From NCBI GenBank assembly GCA_050178135.1, contig JBFXGJ010000019.1, positions 1 to 34,649 of the forward strand: DNA of 34,649 nt, written 5' to 3'. This DNA comes from UBA288 sp050178135 (GTDB lineage Archaea; Halobacteriota; Methanomicrobia; Methanomicrobiales; Methanospirillaceae). The position numbers were made by a program, and so were the translations under genes. The notes under the pieces were generated by a model. It was not told the DNA's origin, made no database searches, and saw only the letters and a program-made list of their open reading frames with translations. Shown here piece by piece: positions 15,422 to 22,821 of this stretch. Each line of letters begins with the position of its first letter. The first letter of the stretch is position 1.

Positions 15422-17254
15422 GTGGTCCTCGACCGGAGAAGGGGCGATCGGCGGGCAAATGCGCTGGGTGCTGTGAAGGCAGCCGGCCTGGTCTTCGGCG
15501 ACATCGGCACGAGCCCCATCTACACCCTCACCGTGGTCCTCGCCCTCGTTCCGCGGACCCCAGATTCGGTCCTCGGCGTCCTCTCTCTGATCATCTGGAC
15601 CCTGGTCCTGGTCGTGACCGTCCAGTACGCCTGGCTCGCCATGAGCCTGGGTAAAAAGGGGGAGGGCGGGACGATCGTGCTTCGGGAACTGTTGAACCCG
15701 CTCCTGAAACACACCCGATCGCGGCAGCTCCTCCTTCTCGCGACCGTGGTCGGGGTCTCGCTCCTGGTCGGGGACGGGGTGATCACGCCGGCGATCAGCA
15801 TCCTCTCGGCGGTCGAGGGGGTCCCCCTCATCCCGGGGCTCGAGGGTGTCGGGCAGGACCGGCTCGTCCTCCTCGCCGCCGCGATCGCGATCGCCCTCTT
15901 CTCGATCCAGCGGCGGGGGACCGACCGCGTCGCGTTCGCCTTCGGCCCGGTGATGGTCGCCTGGTTTGCCGCGCTCACGGTACCGGGGCTCGTCATGATC
16001 GCCCGGGAACCCGTCGTCCTCCTGGCGATCAACCCGCTGCTCGGGGTCGGCTTTCTCCTCTCAAACGGGCTCGCCTCCCTCCTGGTCCTCGCGTCGGTGA
16101 TCCTCTGCGCCACCGGAGGGGAGGCGCTCTACGCCGACATGGGCCACCTCGGGCGGGGACCGATCCGGCGGGCCTGGTGCTTCGTCGCGCTCGCCCTCGT
16201 GGTCACCTACCTCGGGCAGGGGGCGTTCGCCCTGGACCACCCGGCATCGTCGAGCATCCTCTTCGAGATGGTCCTCTCGCTCTCGGGCCTCGCCTACGTC
16301 CCCTTCGTCCTCCTCTCGATCGCCGCCACCGTGATCGCCTCGCAGGCGATGATCAGCGGGATCTTCTCGGTCGTCTACCAGGGGATCATGACCCGGCTCC
16401 TCCCGACCCTGAAGGTGGAGTACACCTCGTCGGCGCTCCGCTCGCAGATCTACATCGACGCGGTCAACTGGATGCTGCTCGTCTGCGTGCTCTTCGTGAT
16501 GTTCCTCTTCGGCGAGTCGGCCCGCCTCGCCTCCGCGTACGGGCTCGCCGTGACGGGGACGATGGCGCTCACCGGTGTCCTGATCACCGTCATCTTCCTG
16601 CACCGGCGCCGATGGAGCCTCGCGACGCTCGCGGGAGGCATCGCGATCGTCGACGCCGCGTTCCTTTGTGCGAGCCTGACCAAGCTGGAGACGGGGGGGT
16701 TCTGGTCGCTCGTGATCGCCGCCGTTCCGCTCGGCGTGATCCTGGTCTTTCTCGCGGGCCAGCAGCGGCTCCACCACGCGTTCCAGCCGGTGCCCCTCGA
16801 CGAGTTCCTCCGCCAGTACCGCCGGGTGCACGACAGGATGAACCGGATCAGCGGTACCGCCCTCTTCTTCGCCCGGGACGTGCAGCGGATGCCCCCCTAT
16901 ATCGCGCGGACCATGTTCGTGAACACGATCCTCTACCAGGACAACATCCTGGTCTCGATCGCGGTTGAGGACGCGCCCTTCGGGGTGGTGCACGGCTTCA
17001 AGCGGAACCTCGCCGAAGGACTGCGGACGTTCGAGGTCCGGCACGGGTACCTCGAGTTCGTGGACATCGTCTCGATCCTGCGGGACCACGGGATCCACGA
17101 GAAGGCGATCTTCTACGGCCTCGAGGAGATCGTGACCGACCACCCGGCCTGGCGGATCTTCGCGGTGATCAAGCGGAATGCCCCGACCTTCGTCCAGTTC
17201 TATCACCTGCCAGCGGACCGCCTGCACGGCGTCTCGACGCGGATCGAGATGTGA
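15422..17254 (+). CDS. kup: KUP/HAK-family potassium uptake protein
   Basis: This 610-residue membrane protein of about 12 helices imports K+ with protons. The family signature GLVFGDIGTSPIYTL (about 22-36) is near the N-terminus. Further conserved parts are GEGGTIVLREL, GDGVITPAISILSAVEG, ATGGEALYADMGHLG and DHPASSSILFEMV, followed by a cytoplasmic tail of about 150 residues that begins near LDEFLRQYRRVHDRMNRI. Length is usual for the family. The GTG start is chosen from the TATA-like box 26-32 nt upstream. An internal GTG at 15473 would remove the basic N-terminal tail but keep the signature. No partner gene lies beside it. Confidence 0.95.
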   Translation: MVLDRRRGDRRANALGAVKAAGLVFGDIGTSPIYTLTVVLALVPRTPDSVLGVLSLIIWTLVLVVTVQYAWLAMSLGKKGEGGTIVLRELLNPLLKHTRSRQLLLLATVVGVSLLVGDGVITPAISILSAVEGVPLIPGLEGVGQDRLVLLAAAIAIALFSIQRRGTDRVAFAFGPVMVAWFAALTVPGLVMIAREPVVLLAINPLLGVGFLLSNGLASLLVLASVILCATGGEALYADMGHLGRGPIRRAWCFVALALVVTYLGQGAFALDHPASSSILFEMVLSLSGLAYVPFVLLSIAATVIASQAMISGIFSVVYQGIMTRLLPTLKVEYTSSALRSQIYIDAVNWMLLVCVLFVMFLFGESARLASAYGLAVTGTMALTGVLITVIFLHRRRWSLATLAGGIAIVDAAFLCASLTKLETGGFWSLVIAAVPLGVILVFLAGQQRLHHAFQPVPLDEFLRQYRRVHDRMNRISGTALFFARDVQRMPPYIARTMFVNTILYQDNILVSIAVEDAPFGVVHGFKRNLAEGLRTFEVRHGYLEFVDIVSILRDHGIHEKAIFYGLEEIVTDHPAWRIFAVIKRNAPTFVQFYHLPADRLHGVSTRIEM

Positions 17255-17460
17255 CAGCACGTCACCCGGCGTGGTTGACCAGCAGCACAATCAATTGATA
17301 AGAGAGAAATACCTGGAGATTTCAACGTTACCGGGTCGATCACCACCGTCGCGGTGCGGCGCCCGGTCCCGGGGGATGCACCTTCCCCCCATCCTCCTGG
17401 CGACCGGTGGCTGGTGACCCGAACAACAGGACCAGATATCCAGTACAGGGTGTATTTCAC

Positions 17461-18030
17461 ATGCGTATTTCATCCATTCTTCTCGCTCTGCTCGCCGTCC
17501 TCGTCGCGGCGATGCTGGTGACCGCCGGGTGCACGAGCACACCGTCTACGAACGCCACCCCGGCAGCGACCACCGCCGCCGGCACCCCGTCGGTGACGGG
17601 GGCCCCAACGGCCGACATCACCGGCAACGAGACGGCGACCCCGACGGTCAACGTTACCGCGAACGAGACGGCGGCGCCGTCCATGAACGCGTCGTTCATC
17701 AACGCGACCTGGGCCTGGATCGCGCGGGCGGGCTCCGAGTCCGTCACGGTAACGAGCCCCGACCACTACACCGTGAGCTTCGACGCGAACGGGACGTACA
17801 ACCTCAGGGCGGACTGCAACAACGGGACCGGTACCTTCTCGGTCGACGGAAAGAAGCTGACGCTCGCGCCGGCGAACCTGACCGAGGTCTACTGCGGCGA
17901 CAGGTCGCTCGACCGGAACCTCGTCGACGCGCTCGGCGGGGTGACGGCGTTCGAGACGGACGCCCAGGGTCGACTGGTGCTCCTGATGACGAACTCGAAC
18001 GAGCGACTCGTCTTCAAGAAGCTCGCATAA
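17461..18030 (+). CDS. Secreted lipoprotein with META/HslJ-like domain
   Basis: This 189-residue protein starts MRISSILLALLAVLVAAM, followed by a lipobox (LVTAGC), so the mature protein is probably lipid-anchored on the outer face of the membrane. Residues about 24-78 are a Thr/Ala/Pro-rich linker with several N-glycosylation sequons (NATP excepted; NETA, NVTA, NASF, NATW). The C-terminal part (DCNNGTGTFSVDGKKLTLAP, then VYCGDRSLDRNLVDAL) resembles the META domain of HslJ-type proteins, including the paired cysteines. The function is unknown; a cell-envelope or stress role is inference. GGTG lies about 9 nt before the ATG. The 205 nt upstream hold no other gene that I can see. Confidence 0.78.
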   Translation: MRISSILLALLAVLVAAMLVTAGCTSTPSTNATPAATTAAGTPSVTGAPTADITGNETATPTVNVTANETAAPSMNASFINATWAWIARAGSESVTVTSPDHYTVSFDANGTYNLRADCNNGTGTFSVDGKKLTLAPANLTEVYCGDRSLDRNLVDALGGVTAFETDAQGRLVLLMTNSNERLVFKKLA

Positions 18031-18313
18031 ATACGAAACTGGTGCCTGATCGTCGAACGACACTCGGGCCCTCCCCCACTTTTCGACCGGGTCCATGCGC
18101 AGGAGAGGAGGCTGGGCGGATCACTTTCCCGGCGCGTGGTCCCCCTTTTAGTGCCGCCGCGATGGGGATCTGATGCCGGGCCTCTCTTCCGTGCGAAGGG
18201 GGGCCGGGCGAACGTGGTGTGGATGACCTTCAACAAAAGAGATCGGCACCCCAACCGGGGGAATGACGGTACAGCGTTCGAGCAGGACGGGACCCGTCGG
18301 CGGGAGGCGGGCG

Positions 18314-18529
18314 ATGGTTGACGACCTGCCGGCCCTCCTCGCCCGCTGGCGGCGCTTCCGACGGGCGCTCGGCGTCGACGACCACGCGGCGATGGACCGG
18401 GTGATCGCGGCCGCCGAGCGGCGCGGAACGGCCCTCGCCCGGGTGATCGACGACCCGCTCGAGGCGGCGCTCGTCGCGGTGCTGGTCGAGCTCGTCCAGG
18501 AGGCAGATCGGCGTGCAGCTCTCGCTTGA
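18314..18529 (+). CDS. Small unknown protein A, paralogue of the protein at 19013
   Basis: This 71-residue helical protein begins MVDDLPALLARWRRFRRAL. Its Shine-Dalgarno (GGAGGCGG) is 5 nt before ATG 18314; an ATG at 18263 would add 17 residues of unlikely composition. Its C-terminal half IDDPLEAALVAVLVELVQE is nearly repeated in the third gene of this cluster, and the WRR...R.L...D...DR pattern before it also aligns, so the two are paralogues. I cannot name the family. It overlaps the next gene by 17 nt and is therefore translationally coupled to the RecA-like protein. The 280 nt before this gene show no recognisable element. Confidence 0.68.
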   Translation: MVDDLPALLARWRRFRRALGVDDHAAMDRVIAAAERRGTALARVIDDPLEAALVAVLVELVQEADRRAALA

Positions 18530-19031
18530 ACCCGGGGTGACCCTCGAGCCGGGCCGGCCGACGGTCCTGGTGGCCCCGCCGGGGTTCCTGGTGGACCTGC
18601 TCATCCAACCGGAGGTGGGCCGTTTTTCGACCCTCTACCTCTACGGCGTCAGCTCGCGGGTCCTGTTCCGCCTCCCCCGGCGGGGGCCGAACCTCGGGGT
18701 CCAGAGCTGCATGACCGTTCACCAGCTCCTCTCCTCGCTCCGGGAGGCCTACCAGACGGTCGTGATCGTGGAGTACGACGATGGTGTCTTCTCGGCGCTC
18801 GAGGGGGATGACCGGGACGTGATCGTCGCGGTCGGCGAAGCGCTCCGGGACCTCGCCCGGTCATCGACCGTGCTGCTGTACGCCCCGCGGGCGGACCGGG
18901 GGCTCCGGAGCCTGCTCTGGGCGGTGGGCCAGGTGGTCTGGCGGTACGACGACCGGCCGTCGGCACCGGCCCTCCGCGTTCGGGCCGTGCAGCGGACCCT
19001 CGAGGAGGCGGGATGGGCCGGGTCTTCGTGA
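18513..19031 (+). CDS. RecA/KaiC-like protein lacking a P-loop (unknown function)
   Basis: This 172-residue protein starts at GTG 18513 with AGGAGG about 9 nt upstream. The order of strands resembles a small RecA-fold ATPase: TVLVAPPGFLVDLL occupies the place of Walker A but lacks the GxxGxGK(S/T) signature; TVVIVEYDDGVFSAL looks like a Walker B strand with acidic residues; ARSSTVLLYAPRADRGLRSLLW would be the following strand and switch segment. If it has this fold it is probably not an ATPase by itself. The gene overlaps the small paralogues on both sides (17 nt before, 19 nt after), so the three proteins are likely made together. The fold assignment is inference from pattern only. Confidence 0.6.
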   Translation: MQLSLEPGVTLEPGRPTVLVAPPGFLVDLLIQPEVGRFSTLYLYGVSSRVLFRLPRRGPNLGVQSCMTVHQLLSSLREAYQTVVIVEYDDGVFSALEGDDRDVIVAVGEALRDLARSSTVLLYAPRADRGLRSLLWAVGQVVWRYDDRPSAPALRVRAVQRTLEEAGWAGSS

Positions 19032-19276
19032 GCCCCCGGATGGGCGTCCGCGGGATGGGCGAGCGCTGGCGCCGGGCCGGGCGGGGACTGCGCGACGCGG
19101 ACCGCGCCGTGCTCGACCGACTCGCCGGCATGGCGATGGCGTACTCGAGCCAGGGCTTCTATGCGTTCGACGACCCGCTCGAGGCGGCGCTCGTCGGGGT
19201 CCTGGTCGGGCTCGCAAAGGAGGAGGACGGGTGTGTAACCCGGGTGCTGACCCGGGGTGACGGACTCATCCTGTGA
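19013..19276 (+). CDS. Small unknown protein C, paralogue of the protein at 18314
   Basis: This 87-residue protein overlaps the RecA-like gene by 19 nt and has its own Shine-Dalgarno (GAGGAGG, 4 nt before ATG 19013). MGERWRRAGRGLRDADRAV aligns with the N-terminal half of protein A, and FDDPLEAALVGVLVGLAKEED with its C-terminal half. The DNA over the shared segment is almost identical (GACGACCCGCTCGAGGCGGC in both), so the pair arose by fairly recent duplication or is kept alike by gene conversion. An internal ATG (MGERWRR) would give about 73 residues, matching protein A in length. The function is unknown. Confidence 0.66.
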   Translation: MGRVFVSPRMGVRGMGERWRRAGRGLRDADRAVLDRLAGMAMAYSSQGFYAFDDPLEAALVGVLVGLAKEEDGCVTRVLTRGDGLIL

Positions 19277-19599
19277 GGACGACGAGGTCCGGGCCACGGC
19301 CAGGACCTGGGCGGATATCGTGCCGGCGCCGGTTGTGCGTCCATGGATCCCGTGGGAAACGAAATCGGCCCCGTCGTGGAGTTCCAGGTCAACCGGATCC
19401 CGCGACGGTTGCCGGGGCGTCGCCCTCGCTGCCACCTTTGAGCCGCGCCTCTACCACCGCTTCACCGCGGTTCAGCCGTGTGTTCTCGTGATCGGTCCTG
19501 CCGGGATCCACGGTTAGCGGGCCAGGAGACCCCCAATCGGGAGAAAGGCCTGATTTTGACGAACAGGATTATCCCTCGTTGTTCCGCACGAATGTGCTG
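19277..19599 (+). other. Gene-poor gap with degenerate repeat copy 1
   Basis: No complete gene is visible. The part 19298-19418 is similar at about two-thirds identity to 25705-25825. The shared reading frame gives a peptide with MDPVGNEIGPVVEF (ATG 19343, stop 19439-19441). In this frame the sequence continues from the paralogue at 19013 after its stop codon, so it may be a decayed extension of that gene or a separate remnant. Confidence 0.5.
19298..19418 (+). repeat. Degenerate dispersed repeat, copy 1
   Basis: The aligned core runs from GAGGACCTG/CAGGACCTG through GTGCCGGCGCYGG and CCATGGATCCC to CCGTCGTGG and CGRCGGTTG. Translated in the frame of the MDP Met it reads QDLGGYRAGAG then MDPVG. 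The other copy is at 25705-25825 and differs by one missing base just before the ATG. Confidence 0.6.
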
Positions 19600-20355
19600 A
19601 TGGATGTAACGCTCATCTCGAAGATGTTCGAGGGACTGCCCAGGCAGGGCCCCGGACTGGACCGATCGACGGCTCACGCAAGCACCCTGATCCCGGCACT
19701 GCCCGGCGGGGGGCGTATACTCGACATCGGGTGCGGATCGGGTATGCAGACGCTCATGCTCGCCCGGCTCTATCCCGACAGTACGATCACGGCATCAGAC
19801 CTGCACCAACCCTTCCTCGACGACCTCGCAGACCGGGCTAAACGGGAAGGACTCAGTGAAAGAATCGTTCCCTGCCGGGCGTCGATGGACGACCTCCCGT
19901 TCGAGAAGACCTCGTTCGATCTCATCTGGTCGGAAGGCTCCGCCTTCATCATGGGACTGGGCGCCGCGCTGACGTACTGGAAACAGTTCCTCGTACCCGC
20001 CGGGTGCCTGGTCGTCTCGGACTGCACGTGGTTCACCGATGCGCCATCCGCGGAATGCAGGGAGTTTATGGGAGAACTCTGCCCCGAGATGATGACGGAG
20101 ACCGATACCGGGGCGGCGATCCGGGAGATCGGGTATTCTGTTCTCGGTTCGTTCCGCCTCCCCGACGAGGGCTGGTGGGACCATTATTACACACCGCTCT
20201 CCAGGAACCTCCCGGTTCTGAAAGAGACGTTCGCGGGGAACCCCGATGCCCAGATGATCATCCGTGGACTCGAACGGGAGATGGAGATGCACCGGACGTA
20301 TGCCAACGAGTACGGGTACACCTTCTTCGTCCTCCAGAACGGGGCTGTGAGCTGA
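19600..20355 (+). CDS. Class I SAM-dependent methyltransferase
   Basis: This protein of about 251 residues has the SAM-binding motif ILDIGCGSGMQTLMLA, the acidic end of strand 2 (TASDLHQPF), and motif IV-like FDLIWSEGSAF. The N-terminal FEGLPRQGPGLDRSTAHA and C-terminal TYANEYGYTFFVLQ are typical of a small-molecule methyltransferase group common in methanogens; the substrate is unknown. The start is uncertain. The frame is open from 19492 without an ATG. TTG 19579 and GTG 19594 are possible, but a TATA-like GATTAT at about 19567 lies about 28-33 nt before ATG 19600 and favours that as a leaderless start. Confidence 0.8.
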   Translation: MDVTLISKMFEGLPRQGPGLDRSTAHASTLIPALPGGGRILDIGCGSGMQTLMLARLYPDSTITASDLHQPFLDDLADRAKREGLSERIVPCRASMDDLPFEKTSFDLIWSEGSAFIMGLGAALTYWKQFLVPAGCLVVSDCTWFTDAPSAECREFMGELCPEMMTETDTGAAIREIGYSVLGSFRLPDEGWWDHYYTPLSRNLPVLKETFAGNPDAQMIIRGLEREMEMHRTYANEYGYTFFVLQNGAVS

Positions 20356-20645
20356 AGGGAGCCGATGGAAGGGCGATAGACGAGAGCAGAATGCCCGGGT
20401 GATCAGGGAGGTCGCATGATGGGCCAGGCAGGAGAGGACCAGGGGGGGGGGCTGACGAGCCTGAGGGTGGGTCGGCGGTGATCCCCCCCGTCCCCGTTCT
20501 CGTTCCGGTGCTTTCCGCTGTCGTTGAGGTGCCGCCACGAGCATGCCCCGCCCGGGAATCGACGATATCGATCTCCTTTTGTTCGCCGGCAGTGAACGAC
20601 CCTCATGGCGCCAGCACGACCGGTAACGGGACATGGGTGGGGGCG

Positions 20646-21038
20646 ATGACCACGCCGCCCTTCGAACCGACGACGATCGCCCCCTGCGGGATGAACTGCG
20701 GGATCTGCCGGGCGTACCTCCGGCAAAAGAACCCCTGCCGGGGGTGCGCTGCTCCCGGGATCGTCCGTTTCAAGTCCTGCGAGAACTGCCGTATGCGCCG
20801 GTGCGAGCGGCGAACGGGGCCGTTCTGCTTCGATTGCACCGAGTTCCCGTGCGAGCGGCTCCGGCACCTGGACCGGCGGTACCGGACGAAGTACGGGATG
20901 AGCGAGATCGAGAACCTGGAGTTCATCCGGGACCACGGCATCGAGGCCTTCCTGGAGATGGAGCGCGAGCGGTGGGTCTCTGACCGCGGCATCCTCTGCG
21001 TTCACGACCGGAAGTATTACCCGGTGAAGCGGGAATAG
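20646..21038 (+). CDS. DUF3795-type cysteine-rich protein
   Basis: This 130-residue protein has the pattern CGMNCGICRAYLR, NPCRGC, KSCENCRMRRC, FCFDCTEFPC, which is typical of DUF3795 proteins. Several CxxC pairs probably bind zinc or an iron-sulfur cluster. A C-terminal helix region (EIENLEFIRDHGIEAFLE) and a final Cys (GILCVHDR) follow. Enzymatic role is not established. ATG 20646 follows a G-rich Shine-Dalgarno (GGTGGGGG). The 290 nt between the methyltransferase and this gene hold no gene; they contain a run of ten G at 20442-20451. Confidence 0.78.
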   Translation: MTTPPFEPTTIAPCGMNCGICRAYLRQKNPCRGCAAPGIVRFKSCENCRMRRCERRTGPFCFDCTEFPCERLRHLDRRYRTKYGMSEIENLEFIRDHGIEAFLEMERERWVSDRGILCVHDRKYYPVKRE

Positions 21039-21045
21039 ACCGGCT

Positions 21046-21343
21046 GGCCACCCCTCAACGGTGCTTGAAGAGCCAGACGTCGTTCCTGAAACCCGTCCAG
21101 CCGGTGCCGTTCACGTCGTCGTGCACCCGTCACCGTCGCCCGGTTCACCCGGTCGTCGACAGGCATGAGCAGCATGCACGTCTCGAAAAATGAGTGGTAT
21201 GGCTCGCCATTATACTCTGATGGGTCCGACCACGGCTCTCCCGAGGTCCCGCCCCGGGTACGCTCCCAGACCCCGTATCCCCGATCTCCGGGCCGATGTC
21301 GATCGCTCCGCCTGGCGGCAATCGGCCAGTCGCCAACCCTCAC
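21046..21343 (-). pseudogene. Remnant of a surface protein with dockerin-like C-terminus
   Basis: Read on the minus strand, 21126 to 21055 gives RVHDDVNGTGWTGFRNDVWLFKHR and a stop. This matches the dockerin end of the protein at 22822 (FDYNGNQRIDFADVTWLFNNL) in the D.N..G...F.DV.WLF pattern. The preceding sequence is in another frame (EYNGEPYHSFFETCMLLMPVDDRVNRATV) and shows no start or signal peptide, so this is probably a frameshifted fragment. The rest of the gap up to 21403 shows no other feature. Confidence 0.5.
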
Positions 21344-21403
21344 TCCTGGCCGCGCACGACCGGCGGACGAACTGGGGGGCGAGCGGCGAGCCGGGGGCCC
21401 GCT

Positions 21404-22606
21404 TCAGGAGAGGTCCTCGAGGCGCCTGCACGCCTCTTCGAGCGTCTCGTCGCTCTTCGAGAAGGTGAACCGGAGCCGGTCCTCTCCGCCGGCGTGGTAA
21501 AATGAACTCCCGGGAACCGCTGCGACGCCGACCGTCTCCACCAGGCGGCGGGCGAAGGCGGTATCGGTCATCCCGAAGCTGCTGATGTCGCAAAAGAGGT
21601 AGTACGCCCCCTCGGGGAGCTCGCAGGAGAATCCCGCCTTCTGCAGCCCCCGGTGGAGGAGCCGCCGTTTCCGGTCGTAGTCCGCCGCCAGGTCGCGGTA
21701 GTACTCCGCCGGCATCTGGAGAGCGGCCACGCAGGCCTGCTGGAGCGGTGCCGGCGCGCCGACGGTCAGAAAGTCGTGGATCTTCCGGATCCGGTCGGTC
21801 AGGGCCGCGTCCGCCAGGGCATACCCGACGCGCCAGCCCGTCACGCTGTAGGTCTTGGAGAAACTGCCGATCGTGACGGTCCGGTCCTCCATGCCCGCGA
21901 GCGAACCTATTGAGACGTGCTTCTTTCCGTCGTAGAGGATGTGCTCGTAGATCTCGTCGGTGATCGCGATCGCGTCGTGGTCGATGCAGAGATCCGCGAT
22001 GAACGAGAGCTCGTCTTTCGAGAAGACTTTACCCGTCGGGTTGCCCGGGGTGTTCAGGATGACCGCGCGTGTCTTTGCCGAGAAGGCCGTCTTCCACGCC
22101 TCCTCATCGATCGAGAGGTCGTCGCGGAACGAGACGTAGCGCGGCACTGCACCGGAGAGGATCGCGTCCGGCCCATAGTTCTCGTAGAACGGCTCGGGCA
22201 CCACGACCTCATCGCCCGGAACGACCAGGGCGAGCATCGCGGCCAGCATGGCCTCGGTTGAGCCGCAGGTGACGGTGATCTCGGTATCGGGATCGAGGTT
22301 GATGCCGTTGTACTCCCCCACCTTCCGGGCGAGCTCCTCGCGGAGGTTCTTCGCCCCCCACGTGATCGCGTACTGGTTGACATCTGCCCGGATGGCGTCA
22401 CAGGCCGCGTCCTTGAGCTCGGGGGGGCAGGGGAAGTCGGGAAATCCCTGCGCGAGGTTGATCGCGTCGTGCTCCAGCGCGAGCCGCGTCATCTCCCGGA
22501 TCACGGACTCGGCGAACGAGTCGGCCCGCGAGACGAAGGGTACCCGGGATAGTGAGTCGGATGAGACGGGGGGTCGTCCGGCGGGGGCCGGGGATCGCCA
22601 TGCCAT
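21404..22606 (-). CDS. PLP-dependent aminotransferase, class I/II (aspartate aminotransferase Igamma-like)
   Basis: This 400-residue fold-type I enzyme has INLAQGFPDFPCP, the substrate-binding NTPGNPTGKVF (N189 region), TDEIYEHILYDG, and the PLP lysine K251 in SFSKTYSVTGWRVGY. It belongs with the aspartate/kynurenine-type aminotransferases; the substrate cannot be told. The start is placed at ATG 22604-22606 because a TATA-like TTATCT lies about 28 nt upstream; an ATG at 22640-22642 would add 12 residues. The first 25 residues are poorly conserved in composition, so an even shorter protein is possible. The gap to the dockerin gene (22607-22821) contains that gene's terminator. Confidence 0.85.
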   Translation of the reverse strand: MAWRSPAPAGRPPVSSDSLSRVPFVSRADSFAESVIREMTRLALEHDAINLAQGFPDFPCPPELKDAACDAIRADVNQYAITWGAKNLREELARKVGEYNGINLDPDTEITVTCGSTEAMLAAMLALVVPGDEVVVPEPFYENYGPDAILSGAVPRYVSFRDDLSIDEEAWKTAFSAKTRAVILNTPGNPTGKVFSKDELSFIADLCIDHDAIAITDEIYEHILYDGKKHVSIGSLAGMEDRTVTIGSFSKTYSVTGWRVGYALADAALTDRIRKIHDFLTVGAPAPLQQACVAALQMPAEYYRDLAADYDRKRRLLHRGLQKAGFSCELPEGAYYLFCDISSFGMTDTAFARRLVETVGVAAVPGSSFYHAGGEDRLRFTFSKSDETLEEACRRLEDLS

Positions 22607-22790
22607 GATCAGGACGTTGTCGCGAGAAGAGATAACCGGCATGGATTCGAGGGGCGGGGGAGGTTGTAGCACCCGGGATGATAACGGACCCGTGCTGGTC
22701 CCATCGTTCGACTGGAAGCGCCTGCGACGGGGCGAGAAGCGAGCAACAGGCAGGACGGGAGAAGGGCGTCACGGGCCGGCCGGCGTTCCG

Positions 22791-22799
22791 AAAAAAAAA
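22791..22799 (-). terminator. Oligo-T terminator of the NHL-dockerin gene
   Basis: Nine consecutive A on the plus strand give T9 on the minus strand, 23 nt after the stop of the gene that ends at 22822. Confidence 0.6.
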
Positions 22800-22821
22800 G
22801 AGGGGGGGTCAAGGCTGGAAT

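Noticed and set aside
16061..17290. 409-codon minus-strand frame
   Set aside because: It is antisense to the kup gene, with shadow-type composition.
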